In this document: piece by piece, positions 12,300-23,828 of the stretch
Layout: the number at the start of each line of letters is the position of its first letter
Position numbering within the stretch: the stretch's first letter is position 1
NCBI GenBank assembly: GCA_037951165.1
Contig: JBBDHG010000187.1
Coordinates: 3,611,501-3,675,500 of the forward strand
Direction: 5' to 3'
DNA length: 64,000 bases
Source: Lophius americanus
Lineage: Eukaryota; Chordata; Actinopteri; Lophiiformes; Lophiidae
Notes under the pieces: generated by a model
Databases searched by the model: none
What the model was told of the DNA's origin: nothing
Seen by the model: the letters and a program-made list of their open reading frames with translations, nothing else
Made by a program: the position numbers and the translations under genes

Positions 12300-12694
12300 A
12301 AGTGGTGCACAGTAACTAAGTACATTTACTCAAGTACTGTACTTAAGAACAGACTTGAGGCAGTTTTATCATATATGGGATGTTTTTTCCCCCCGTATTG
12401 ATACTCCTGCTGCAGTAATACGTAGATCTATAGATCTATATTACTGCTGTAGATGTTACTGTCTGAAGTAATCTAATTACTTTCAGCTACAGAGAAGTTT
12501 GATCCAAACGATCCTCACAGCTGTTCTTCAGCATTGCTGAACTGTAAGAATAAAGATTAGAATCAAAGTAGCTGTCAGATATATAAATATCCTAATCTGA
12601 GATGTGGTGGAGTAGAAGTATTAAGTCAAGTACCTAAAATCTGTACTTCTAAGTACTCGAGTAAATGCACTTAGTTTACCATCCTACGAAACTG
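12300..12694. mobile_element. hAT-like MITE (TACATTTACTCAAGTACTG family)
   Basis: The left end reads AGTAACTAAGTACATTTACT followed by CAAGTACTGTACTTAAG. The right end is its inverted counterpart (GTACTCGAGTAAATGCACTT then AGTTTACC and ACTG). The ends and spacing match a very common fish hAT-type MITE whose consensus starts CAGTGGTGGAAAGTAACTAA. About 395 bp, no ORF. I could not find an intact 8-bp target duplication. A perfect palindrome AGATCTATAGATCT sits inside near 12425. Confidence 0.8.
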
Positions 12695-13196
12695 AATAAA
12701 TGAGAGAACTCATGTTTTTTTTCTAACTTCTTAACAGTAACTTCTACTGGAACTCATATAAAACATTAAAGCAGCACTGACGTAAATATAAGAAGCGAAC
12801 GTCGGGTATACGAGGCAGGTATCGCGTTTCACGGTCCAAATAATGTATCTACCCTTCAAGAGGCCTCTACCTCGCCTGAGGTCTCACTCACTCCTCCATC
12901 CTCCTCCTTCCTCCCTGCAGAGAGCTCTTCATTGCAGCATACTGTACCAACACTCAGAGTCCGGCCTTCGCTCCTTCTTCTAAGCAGCTGCTCCTGGTAT
13001 AAATCTGTTCTGCTGCTGCATTAAACAACATCAGACAGAACCGTGTAAATGATAAAAAGGTAAACTATGAATGACGCAGGATGAGTCAGAGATGGATGTG
13101 ACGGCTGCGTACGCGCTTCTCTTCTTTATACATCTTGTACTTTGGCAAGAAGTTGTTGCTATAAAGCTGTTTGAACATTTCCAAATGTGAGTGCAT

Positions 13197-13198
<2 letters not shown>
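12695..13198. other. Non-coding, nothing recognised
   Basis: No repeat landmarks. A CT-rich patch at 12885-12920. Confidence 0.55.

Positions 13199-13246
<48 letters not shown>
13199..13246. repeat. (GT)24 microsatellite
   Basis: Perfect GT array of about 48 nt. Confidence 0.96.
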
Positions 13247-13249
<3 letters not shown>

Positions 13250-13639
13250 GTTTCAGTCCCTGGTTTGAATTAAAGACTTCCCGACACAATTGAAACAGTG
13301 CATAGCTCCCAGCCAACATGTGTGTGTAACACATTTCTGAACACGCAGAGATCCACATGCACATGCGGCCATGTAACATTGGTTTTATATTTTAGAGCTG
13401 ATTGTAGTTACTTCCTGTTAGTGGATCCTAAAAGAGCAAGAAAGAAAAGTCAGCCTGACAACAGCGATTAACAACAGATTCAGTCTGGCATGTTAACTAT
13501 AATGGAGCCGACGGTGGGTTTTGCCATTTCCTGCTTAGGAGAGTGAATTATTCACCGAATCAATGAAGCGTCAGGAGAAACTCATGATGCATGAGACTAT
13601 TGGAGATGATTCTGTTCCATTCTCAGCCATGTAGTTTAT

Positions 13640-13960
13640 TATGGGCCCAAAAAGTTGGGGATATCAATGGAAGTCGTCACCGCCGCCGCGGATCCTTCGT
13701 GTTAAACCGATAATCAAGAAACTATATAATGTATACATTTGAAGTTTTTTACCAACATAGACCTTAGTGCAAGGAAGAACTGTATTGATTTAGAAAAAAA
13801 AGGCCCAATTGTATATTTACGACATTTTGTGGAGATTCCAAAAGTTTCCTGGCCATAATTTCTCAACTGTTGGTCTGATTTAGTCCAAACTTGGTACACA
13901 CGAATCATCTTAGATCTATCTTTTAAATATGATTTTGGGGAGTTTTAACGGATAAACCCT
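13640..13960 (+). repeat. RepA copy 4 with complete left terminus
   Basis: The left tip reads CCAAAAAGTTGGGGATATCA, then GTCGTCACCGCCGCCGCGGA and GATCCTTCGTGTTAAACCGA, ACATAGACCTTAGTGCAAGG and the module text TCTCAACTGTTGGTCTGATT. The right terminus is missing. Confidence 0.78.
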
Positions 13961-14065
13961 CACCTCATTCGCTGCTCCTGAATACTCACTCATTATTTGC
14001 TGCTGTCATTGTCAGTTTTGATCAGAGGGTCACTTGAAACCGAAAAGGAAAAGGTGGAACACGAA

Positions 14066-14290
14066 CATTGATAGCCCTCCTCATGCTAGCATCACCCCTC
14101 CAGCTTTTCAGATTAATAATACACATTATTTCATCAGGCTCATCAGTCTGTCAGGCTTTACAGAGTCATCAACCACCACCACCAGTGTATGCATTTCATG
14201 CTGGGTTTGTGTGGCCACTGCTCAGAGAAGATGATCTTCCACCGAACCAAAATCTCGTAGAAGAATCCAAAGACTTCCATGAAGGACTTA
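14066..14290 (+). repeat. RepC dispersed repeat, copy 1
   Basis: Core GAGTCATCAACCACCACCAC, preceded by a CATCAGTCTGTCAGGC segment. It is shared with 21240-21420 in the same order (cct-rich start, core, then CTGCTCAGAG...GAT) and with 39690-39840 and 43485-43600 in inverse orientation. Confidence 0.6.
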
Positions 14291-15241
14291 TTTATCAACA
14301 GATATCACAAATCACCTGCTGTAGTAATTAAAGGTAATTGGCAGCGATATTTGAACCTGAAATGGAAACTGGTTATGGATACTGGAGGGTGAAGCACACT
14401 TAAGGGAATGTTTTTGGCGTTTGCATTGAATGTGAGGTAATGTGACATTTAAAGGACAATGTACTGAACACTATTTTCTTCACAGTGTTAAGGTTATGCT
14501 GAATATGTTTAGAGTAACATCATCCATCGAAAAACAAATGGAAAATACTTTTTTTTTTTTAAATACCAATTTTCCAAAGTTGTTGGTGAAATAGTAGATT
14601 GAAAAGATACTATGTTTAGAGCAGCTATGTCACAACCAAACATAATTATAGACAACAAAACTATAACTTTAACATTCTAATAGGGTAAATGCATAGACAG
14701 GATAACAACCCTTTTTTCTCTGCAAATTTTCTAGCCCATTTTTTACGGTTGTGTCATGCAGAAAAATGCATCCTGGTAGTGTTGACTCACTGAATCGCAG
14801 CTTTAGCGTTCCAAGCTGTTGACACAAATCTTCCTGCTTTGTAATCACAGGAGGCTCACTCGCTTAAAGGAGGGGGGAAATGTCTCTTTACAAATTGATC
14901 TATAAGTCTATATATAATGAAACTATGGTGACCAGCAGATAACCTACAGAATATTTTAAGTTTAAGTTACATCATGATGGAACTGTAAATCATGGTTGGC
15001 AATAGCCGGCTCATTTATGGCTATGAAAGAGGGATACTGCAAATTCTCCTTTCCTTTGGAGCTTTCCAGCAGCTCTGCTTCAGGAGGTTGAGGTTGACTA
15101 ATGCAATTCAGCATACGGATTTACAGGGTCCGCCTGCTGTGAGGAAAAGTATGCAGGGTTCTTGTCTGCTACGCATTCATCACAGAGTTGGTGCACTCGG
15201 TGCCCGACACGGTGTGAACAATCCCCTCAAGGTGGCATTTA
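14291..15241. other. Non-coding, nothing recognised
   Basis: AT-rich sequence with a T-tract near 14550. No exon or repeat assigned. Confidence 0.55.
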
Positions 15242-16084
15242 AAATGCTGTGAAAAATTATTGGACCCCATCCTGATTTCTTTAATTTTTTTATGTATTTT
15301 CTATTAAATTGCATCAAACCTTAGAAACAATTTAACATGAAACTAAGGCAACAAGGAACTCAAAGGACATGTTTTTAACGACAACTTCATGTAAGACTGA
15401 CATCACTAGGCAGAACTTAAAGCTAGCAGTTCCATCTTTAACAGCAACAACTGTAATGTAACACTTCTGATGACTGGAGATCAGCCTCTCACATCAGTGT
15501 GCTGGAACTTTGGCCCATTTCTCTTTGTAGAACTGCTTTACTGATGCCACATTAGAAGGTTTGTGATCATGAGCTGCTGAATGCAGGTCCTGCCAAAACA
15601 TCTCAGCGGGGATCCATTCCAGACTTGGACTAAGCTGCTGCAAAAGTTTCACAGATTCAGGGCATTTGAAATAGTTTTGTGGCACTTCCCCTATCTCATG
15701 GGTTTCAATCCCCTTCTTCCTCAACTCTCCTGGAATTTCTTTTGATTTTGGCATAGTGTGCTACTGGTGAGTTGCATGCAACAACTTCCTGCTTCTCAAG
15801 ATAGTCCAATTAAGTGATGATGTGATGTCATCATTGTGACTGAACAGGGCAGGAAGTGTCTAGTGTCAAGTTGCATCCAGTTATTGCTGGCTTTAGTTTC
15901 CGAGTGGGAAATATTTGACTACTACTACTACTACTAGTAGTTTTTTTGGTGTCAATAAGTACAGTTATCATTCATCATAAGACCATTTGTTTGAAAATGT
16001 TCAAAGCTCAAACACGGTTCAAAATGAGATTTATGCAAAAACAGAAGAAAGCAGGAGAGGGTGAAATCCTTTTGAACAATACTG
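15242..16084 (-). mobile_element. Internally deleted Tc1-like transposon
   Basis: Terminal inverted repeats are recognisable: on the minus strand the 5' end reads CAGTATTGTTCAAAAGGATT then CACCCTCTCCTGCTTTCTTC, and the other end (plus) reads GCTGTGAAAAATTATTGGAC then CCCATCCTGATTTCTTT. Both match the fish Tc1-like end 'cagtggtgtgaaaaagtgtttgcccccttcctgatttct'. TA flanks both ends (15240-15241, 16085-16086). Inside is a shortened transposase frame (15494-15754). At 843 bp it is much shorter than a full Tc1 element (about 1.6 kb). Confidence 0.85.
15494..15754 (-). pseudogene. Tc1-like transposase remnant (N-terminus joined to C-terminus)
   Basis: This 86-codon minus-strand frame starts MPKSKEIPGELRKKGIETHE, the start of a Tc1-family paired-type DNA-binding domain. 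It ends MFWQDLHSAAHDHKPSN and QFYKEKWAKVPAH, the C-terminal end of Tc1 transposases, whose usual length is about 340 residues. Most of the helix-turn-helix and the whole DDE catalytic core between them are gone, so it cannot act as a transposase. The frame is nonetheless unbroken. Confidence 0.85.
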
Positions 16085-17506
16085 TACATCTGCTGTCATT
16101 TTGTAAAGCTTCACGTCGTTGTTACCTTTAATCCACTGCTCACACAAGTCCAATCCGATCCTCCGCCTACACACCATCACTTCCAGCCCGTCCATTAGCA
16201 CCCTCCGCTATCAGCCGCATGTCAGGGAGCTCACCACAACATGGCCCCATAAACGTGAGCCGTGAGACGGGTGGTTATGACAGGCAGCCATCATCACCTC
16301 TGTTTGTTTAATCTCCATTCTCCTCTCAGAATCCCTCCTCCACCTCTCCATGTCTCTCCCAGGACTCGATCTTTGACTCCTTTAGGGAGGTCTGCACTTC
16401 TAGGAAAACCCCTCTGGACCCAGCAAAAAGACACCACAAAAACAGAGAGCGGGACAGCACATGCACATGCACACACACACACACACACACTTAGAGATGA
16501 CCAACACACATGTGCTGAAGCAGGCGAGTCGCCCCCGAGGATTCAGGATGTTTAGACTGAACAAACACAACCGTGTTTATGCTCTGAGGTGGTGGTTTTG
16601 TGCTTTATTTTGTGCTATGAGATTCAAATATTCTTTTCTTTACTTTTTTGCTGTTAAGAATGATTTTGGAGGAAGACAAACACAAGTGCTAAACCACAGG
16701 TGACTCAAAATGCTCTCCTTTTTTTTTTTCTTCCTTCTATCCATAACACAGTTTAAACAACACAGTTGCGCAGCTCATGATTTGGAGGCTGTGAGTTGGA
16801 GATTTTTCAAATCAGGGGCTCAGAATTATCCCCCAAACGCTGAAAGAGCCCCCGAGCAGCCATGACCCAGAAGATGAGAGACGGAGAGAAACCGACAAGC
16901 ACCTGCATTGGAAGTTTCATGACAGCAGATGGTGAGAAGTGAAGGATCTGGGAAAGTTTGAACAGACAAATGAGAGAATTGATGCCAGACATGTGTAGCC
17001 TGTGCAGGAATGCAGTAGAACAATAGAAAAACAATACCCATGATGCACTTCCATAGTACACAGACACCCACTCCCATTCATTTGCATAAATATTTCATGG
17101 AGACAGACACACATAATGTGTAGTAGCAGTAAATCAGCTGGATTGTGGTTGGACAGTCTGACTCACTGCGCCTGGAGCCAGAGAAACACTGTGGTTTGCC
17201 TCCAGTAGAGTTATGATCCCGGTAGTAAACATGGGGACCAGCCACACGCCCACACCGTGACCACCCACCTCTGGCTCCTCCAGCAGGACCCTGGACATGA
17301 CCACTGCATGACAGGGCGTGTCTGTTTGACCAACTGATTGATTGTCTTTCCTTTGATGGACATCAGTCAGTTGCTGCTCAGACCTCAGCGTCTGTGGGAT
17401 GAACTCTTCTCACTGATGTGTGTGACAGACTGACAGAAGGTAAGTGCTGAGTGAAATACAGCAGGTGACTAAAATACTTTAGCGAATGTCTCCTGGAGGC
17501 CCTCTC
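16085..17506. other. Non-coding with a short CA array
   Basis: A (CA)10 array lies at 16470-16490. The remainder shows no supported exon or recognised repeat. A GGTAAGT splice-donor-like word occurs near 17439 without a supported exon. Confidence 0.55.
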
Positions 17507-17580
17507 TCTGTCTGCCTGTCTGTCTGTCTGCCTGTCTGCCTGTCTGTCTGCCTGTATGTCTGTCTGTCTGTCTGTTTGTT
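17507..17580. repeat. (TCTG/CCTG)n microsatellite
   Basis: Imperfect tetranucleotide array of TCTG and CCTG units, about 74 nt. Confidence 0.93.
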
Positions 17581-18304
17581 TTCAGCACCGCGTGCATTTT
17601 AAATAAGGCGACTTATAAGTCACTTCAGCGCCCTCTTTGTCATATTATTCTTCTTCTTCTTGGTGGTCAGCACATAACTCACCGATCATTATCGTGACCG
17701 TATGAACGGGAGTGTGGATCGTCTGCACATGTGTGACAGCGTTTCCGAGTATATGGGTGTAGGCACGTAAACACCGGGTCTGAAAAGATCACAGTTCAGG
17801 TAAACAGGCGACTGACATTGCAATTCGGAAAGGTTTCATTCAGAGAGGAGAAAATTTTCCCATGTTAGGTCAGCATGTGTAAATGGGCCGCCATCTCCAT
17901 GCCAAGGATGCGCTTATATATATAGCTTATGAAGAAGTAGAGGACAAGCTAAGAGAGACACTTTGTTTGGACTTTGCATAATGCTGTGAACTCGGCAAAG
18001 TGTGGTTTTTAGTCGGATCTGTGAACTCACAGCAAATAATATTGGGTTGATCTTGATCGTATTTGATAATAGAGGGAAATTTTGGAAAGAAAATTTGTAA
18101 GAACAGTTGGTGGAGGTTCATGTCCTTCGTACGAGAGACACAGATTATCCCCGGCGACAGTCTGAGCGCGTTTCAGCTTTGCGTTCAGTTAAACGCAGCA
18201 TTTATGGATCATTATGGATATGGATGAAGTGGTGACTCTAACTTGTATGGCTGTATGTGTGAATGAGATGGTGAATGGATGTCTGTCTCCATGTGTCGGC
18301 ATGT
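17581..18304. other. Non-coding, nothing recognised
   Basis: No family landmarks or exons. Confidence 0.55.
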
Positions 18305-18308
18305 CCCC

Positions 18309-18339
<31 letters not shown>

Positions 18340-18358
18340 ACACACATACACACACACA
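18305..18358. repeat. Poly-C (21) followed by (CA)n
   Basis: A run of 21 C runs directly into CA repeats. C homopolymers of this length are rare in vertebrate DNA and prone to sequencing and replication length errors. Confidence 0.95.
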
Positions 18359-21239
18359 ACCCAGAACAGAATATTACTGAATGAATGAATGAATGTTGAC
18401 AAACTGCAAACAGATTCAGTGACGTTCACTGTGGAAAGACTGAAAATTGAAGAAATGACAAAAATCAACAGATATTCCTGGATGAACCACCGCAGTGACT
18501 CAGCTGAAGGAAGAGAAGAAGAAAGCTCAAACGGACCCGGAAAGAGTTCCTGAGTCCAGTTTATCCTAAATGTACTGAAGGGTTGTAAAGAAGTGAAGTG
18601 AAGCATGAGTGTGTGTGAAATAAGACGGACACTGATGGTAAAGCGTCTTTATGTTGGTGTTTTTTCCTGCCAATCATTTGTGCTGATCGGGGAGACTTTA
18701 TGAAAAAAAAAACAGTTTGAGAACCACTGTGTTAAAAGAATGAATACATAAAATGGAAGACTTGACTTGAACAATGCCACTTTGTCCGCTTTTGGCAACA
18801 CAAAACGATTCTTTTGTGGTTTGTTTATGATGCTTTTACTGGCATTTGGACCAAATCCTTCAAATGAATTCAACTCTGTGGTACTCTAAATCACCGACAT
18901 ACAAACCTGAAGCTAACATTTAAAAAAAAAAAGAAGCTCCTCGTTCAAAGTGAACACTGAGACGTGTTCGTCAAGCATCATAAAGCGGCGACATAGATCA
19001 TCAGGACTGCGTGTGGAGCGACAGAGCAGCTTGGTAAACCCTCTCCAACAGCTTCCCGACGTTAGATTCGCTCGTGTCCAACACTTTCTGTGACTCTCAA
19101 AACTAATGATCTGGCATTCACGGCCACTTCATGCCGTGTCAGGCCAGCTGTGCAAAGTTAAAAGAGTAAGCAGGATTCCAGCGTTATAAACGTCTTCCTG
19201 AGAGACAGTTTGGTAAATATGAGCGGCGGTTGATATTCCACTGCCTGAGGACAGGATGTTCGATGTGAAGAAGCGAACACACGCACGAAGGCAGCGGGAC
19301 GTATCCCAGACAACAGAATAATTAATATGGCGGTTACAGATGTTCCCAAACCTCACATTGGCCATGGGAAACACTATTACAGGAATAACTGAAGCAGACA
19401 CGACGAGGAAGCTGTCGGCTGTCAAGGAAGAGAGAGGAGGAAGAGGATGTCCGCCAAACTGCTGGCATGACTCTCAAACATAATCACCAGGAACCCTGCG
19501 GTAGCCTTTACTAGTCATCTCGTCACCTCGTCCCTCATCGCTATAAATAAGACTATTATGAGTCTATTGTTCCTGGATGGACCTTCCCATGCCCCCACAC
19601 ACCCAACCGGCATGAATGGACGACCGCACTTTCACCTAATTCACTGATGTGTGTTTAAGCGGTGGGAGCGAAGGCTTGTCTGGCCTGCAGGTGGACGACT
19701 GGAAGTCTGTCTAGGTTGAGTTCACAGCATGGAGGGTTCAGTGTGAGACGGGACAGGACACGTCTGATTGACAGGCTGCATCCAGCCTGAGTCAGGTGGA
19801 TGATATTACAGGTGACAGCACAACTGATAGCTGTCATAAAATATCACTTCTACAGGAACCAAAGCCTCTCCAACACTGATTTACTTCCAGCACCATCTCC
19901 ATCTCTTTTTATGATGGCTAAACGTATGCAGCCGGTGGCCGGCTGTTCTTTAATGGATGGTGCTGAGCAGGCAGCCATTACGGTCGTAATGGCAGGTCTG
20001 GAAAAGACAGTCTTCCATTTACTTTCATTCAGGCTCACTTATGAGGAGAACACCGGAACACCGGAATGACTGTATGCTTTTGAACGCGGAGTTTCCCCCT
20101 CTGCTAATTAGCTTCCATTATCCATACAATGCTGCCGGTTCTGAGGCCGAGCTTGCTGTTTGATGTGATACCGCTGACATCCACTAGATGGCGTGTTGTG
20201 ACCCACTTGGGTTGTGCTCAGTTCCAGAAAAAGAAGGGTTTGGGAAAAAGTGCTATAGGGGTTTATCTAAATCTTGATCCTGCACATCATCCTGGTTTAC
20301 CTTCAGATTGAGATCAATAGCACTGTTGGGATAAACATGGCTGCTCCTCCTAATCCCAACAAAGAACACACTGACTGCTTCAAACAGCCATTCTCTGAAG
20401 CTGGAAGTGTTTTGCAGTGGTTCTGACGAGAGCTGGAGGAATCTAAATTATTGCCACATTTATTATAATTCTCCAAACTCCTCCAGCGGAGAACTACGGC
20501 TGAACCCTGTTTCCCAATCCAGCTCTGTTCTCTTCAGATGCAGCCGCTTCTCTTCTTTCCCTTCCACATGGGAATCTTTAGAAGTATAGTCAGCGGTCTT
20601 GCAGAGGACCAGTTCAACGTTTGTGGTCCAAACTGGTACTGTCGGTTCAGTCCGTCTCCCTGTAAGTGCTCAGGTTCTGCATGTTGAGGCCGGATGAGGC
20701 TGGTTTCAGGTTGCAGTGAGATGCTGACACTGGTGAATAAGAATGTTTGTGTTTATAAAAGTTCTGATGATGTGTATGTGTGAAGTTTGGACTTCTGTTA
20801 AACATGTAGTGAAGATGTTTCAGATCTGCATGTACATTCGTAGTTAAGACACAGTTATCTTGTGTTTGGGAGTTTACTGTACGCATGGAAGTTCTTTTTC
20901 CCTCGTCACTATCAGTCCGGATGAGGATCCTACCTCATCTCTAACACAGGGTCCTTTGAGGACTTCTACCCTTTCCTCAAACAGCCTGCTGCCCTCCACA
21001 CGTAGGCCAACCTTATTTCCCTACCAATGAACACAGTGACCCAAAAGTAAAGAGTATCCAGCGAAAGCTCGGTCTGGAAGACTGTCGCCTCAGTTACTGC
21101 TGACCACCTCAGACTTAATTAGCTGGTTTACGGTTTGGAGCATCATTTGTGTCAGGTGTGTGTGTGTGTAATAAAAATACACTGAACTCGTTCAGCCACC
21201 CACATCCATCCAGTCCCAGTGACATACCTTCATATTTAG
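18359..21239. other. Non-coding, nothing recognised (2.9 kb)
   Basis: No exon with splice sites, no RNA gene and no repeat family I know. Only random short frames. A tandem GAACACCG duplication occurs near 20048. Confidence 0.5.
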
Positions 21240-21420
21240 CCTTCACAAACCCTCCTCCTCCTCATCAATGCCTAGTCGTCACAGATCCATTAGCCTCATT
21301 GTTCAGTCTCAGCAGAGTCTTCAGCCACCGCCACCAGTATCCAGACTCCACAGGTGGGGTTTACCTGCTGCTGCTCAGAGCAGATTCCCTTTGATCACAA
21401 TCCCCCAGAGACTTTAGGTA
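21240..21420 (+). repeat. RepC dispersed repeat, copy 2
   Basis: The core CAGCAGAGTCTTCAGCCACC with CCACCAGTATCCAGACTCCA matches the reverse complement of 39725-39770 and 43490-43535. Confidence 0.6.
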
Positions 21421-21654
21421 TACTTGTTGTAATAAATCATTCATCTTTTTTTCCTTGATTGAAATGATTATGCACAATGATACAAACTATATCTGCTTAA
21501 GTTTAAAAAGATATACGGTATATGCAGCAGATATCCAGCCTTTCCTGCCTCTGATGTCTTTTAGCTCTGTTTTTTGTCCCAGCCCACCCATGATTATTAT
21601 TATTATTAATTATTAAAGTTAATTATTTAACTTTGTAACTAAATCCGCCACTGC

Positions 21655-21880
21655 GTTCACCAGCTAATGCTTTTAAAATCAAAACTTAAAACTTTCTTAT
21701 TTTCTGCCGCCTTTTATCACATTTTTAAATCTATTCTCCCTTCTGTCTCTCCGATACAATGCTGTTTAGGAGAAAACTGAATTATGTCCGCCATCCAAAG
21801 CGCCTAGACATTTGATTTTCTTCTAATATAGCTTTTATTAATTTATTGATTATAATTAAATATAATGTTCCTGAGAAGCA
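21655..21880 (+). mobile_element. L2-type LINE 3'-end remnant
   Basis: CTTTTAAAATCAAAACTTAA followed by AACTTTCTTATTTTCTGCC reads as LLKSKLKTFLFSAA, resembling the C-terminal 'LKTFLF' close of fish L2/CR1-type LINE ORF2. An AT-rich untranslated tail follows, with a CCAAAGCGCCTAGAC segment. Confidence 0.5.
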
Positions 21881-21899
21881 TTTTCAAACTTTATAACCT

Positions 21900-22240
21900 A
21901 TTCAACCTTATTGAGAGGAGGAACTGGATTGATGTTGGGAATGGACAGACGTATATTTACGACACTAGGTGGAGTTTGTCGCCAAATATTTTGCATTATA
22001 AATTTGCAACCGTTTGGTGCATATGAATCATCTGTTATATATGATATTTCACTCAGATAATAGTTAATTTATTCCAAATTTGGAGCATACGAATCGACTC
22101 AATAAGTTGTAGAATTTGTAGTTTACTCTAATAATACATATTGTACTCACTAGAGGGAGCTCTATTTAGACATAAGTTCACATTTAAGCAGGGTCTGCTT
22201 GTACAACGCAGGGGACTGGGGGCTTTTTGGTTATATATGA
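21900..22240 (+). repeat. RepA copy 5
   Basis: GAGGAACTGGATTGATGTTG, ACGACACTAGGTGGAGTTTG, ATACGAATCGACTCAATAAG, CTCACTAGAGGGAGCTCTAT and the right end ACAACGCAGGGGACTGGGGG are all present in order. The left terminus is missing. Confidence 0.8.
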
Positions 22241-23306
22241 GTAGAGTAATGGTATGTCCTTGCATGTAAAAACACACCTGTCAGTCCTACCTGCATCTCT
22301 GTTGGGCAGCGGAGAAGGTGAACTCCTGACATCAGCTGGTTACAGTGAATGCTGGATGGAGAAAAATGTGTGTGAGTCCTAGAGCCAAGTACGACTACCC
22401 GTCTGGTGGGGAAGCCCAACGCTGTAGAATGTGTGTTAGCGTGTACAACATGAATTATGCTTTCTTTAGGATTGATGCTAGAATGAACTCAGCCGAGAAA
22501 AGAGCATCTTTTTTTTTTGCATTAAACACTTTCAGTCTCTGGGTTCTGGTCCAAACATGCAGTAAGTTTTTGTCACTGATCATTGGGTCAGTGGTGGATT
22601 CTTCTCCTGCCTGCTGCAGCTCAGGAAGGAACGCTGATGCTTCTGCAGCTATTAGCAAAGAAGGAGGATCAGGATTATAGTTTTTATGTCAGTTTTATTC
22701 ATTATCACACATATACACAGCTGAGACAGGAAGAAGGAGACAGGAAGTCCTTCATTTCAGTCGCCATAAGCCAAAGGTTTTATGATGTCGATGGATGCAT
22801 ATCAAAAAAAAACACATGGGTGTATTTCATTTTCCATCCATATTTAAATTAATCTCCATCTTTGGTCTGATTCCCAAACCCAAAATCAAATCTAGGGTAG
22901 AAGGGAGAGCTCTTATCGCTTCTATGCTTAATCCAGTTGTTCCATAACTATTCAATGTTTTAGCCAGGATAGGATTCTATATTTGTAAGGTAAACAGGAA
23001 ACTATTATCCCATCCTCTCAGGATTATCTCAATCACAGTTCATTATTCCACATCCGCCCACACACACCCTCAATCCATAGCGCCATGAGACTGACGTCAG
23101 GAGCAATCTCCTAGACTGTCGAGAATTTTGATGAAACTCTCTTCAGTCGGTTTCAATCGCATTAATGTCTCATTTAAATAAACAAAACTTCTCTTCTTTC
23201 CTCTCCCTATGTTAACAATCCATTATTTTTCTTCTTTCAGTGATTTTAAATACTCTCAAATCTTACAAGATAAATGGTTTGTTAGTTCAAGCGAATCAAC
23301 ACCACA
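22241..23306. other. Non-coding, nothing recognised
   Basis: A 111-codon plus frame (22345-22680) has no recognisable domain or splice evidence. Confidence 0.5.
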
Positions 23307-23828
23307 TCTCTCCCTCTCTCTTTCTCTGTCTTTCTCTCTCTCTCATTCTTTCTTTCTGTTTCTCTCTCTTTCTCTGTCTTTCTCTCTCTCTCATTCTTTC
23401 TTTCTGTTTCTCTGTCTTTCTCTGTCTTTCTCTCTCTCTCATTCTTTCTTTTTCTCTTTCTTTCTCATTCTCCCTCTCTCTGTCTCTCTCTCTCTTTCTC
23501 CCCCTCTCTCTTTATTTCGCTCTCTCTCTTTCTTTCTTTTTTTCTCTCTCTCTTTCTCCCTTTCTCTGTCTCTCTCTCTCTTTCTCCCCCTCTCTCTTTC
23601 TTTCGCTCTCTCTCTTTCTTTCCTTTTTTCTCTCTCTCTCTCTCTCCCTTTCTCTCCCCCTCTCTCTCTTTCTTTCTTTCTCCCTCTCTCTCTTTCTCCT
23701 TCTCTCTTTCTCTCTCTCTCTTTCTCTCTTTCTCCCTCTCTCTTTCTCTCTCTCTCTTTCTCCCTCTCTCTTTCTCCCTCTCTCTCCCAATCTCACTCCC
23801 TTTTACCCTCTGTCTCTCTCTCGTTTCC
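23307..23828. repeat. About 520-bp (CT)n/(TTTC)n pyrimidine tract
   Basis: The plus strand is almost exclusively C and T, with rare G and A. Within it are larger repeats: a roughly 50-bp unit containing CTCTCATTCTTTCTTTCTG three times (23320-23465) and a roughly 100-bp unit containing CTCTCTTTCTCCCCCTCTC twice (23485-23660). Frames through it (up to 225 codons, Ser/Leu/Phe or Arg/Glu/Lys) are artefacts of composition. Confidence 0.97.

Noticed and set aside
17130..17445. Possible non-coding exon ending in GGTAAGT
   Set aside because: A good donor-like word alone is expected by chance; no acceptor, frame or promoter supports it.
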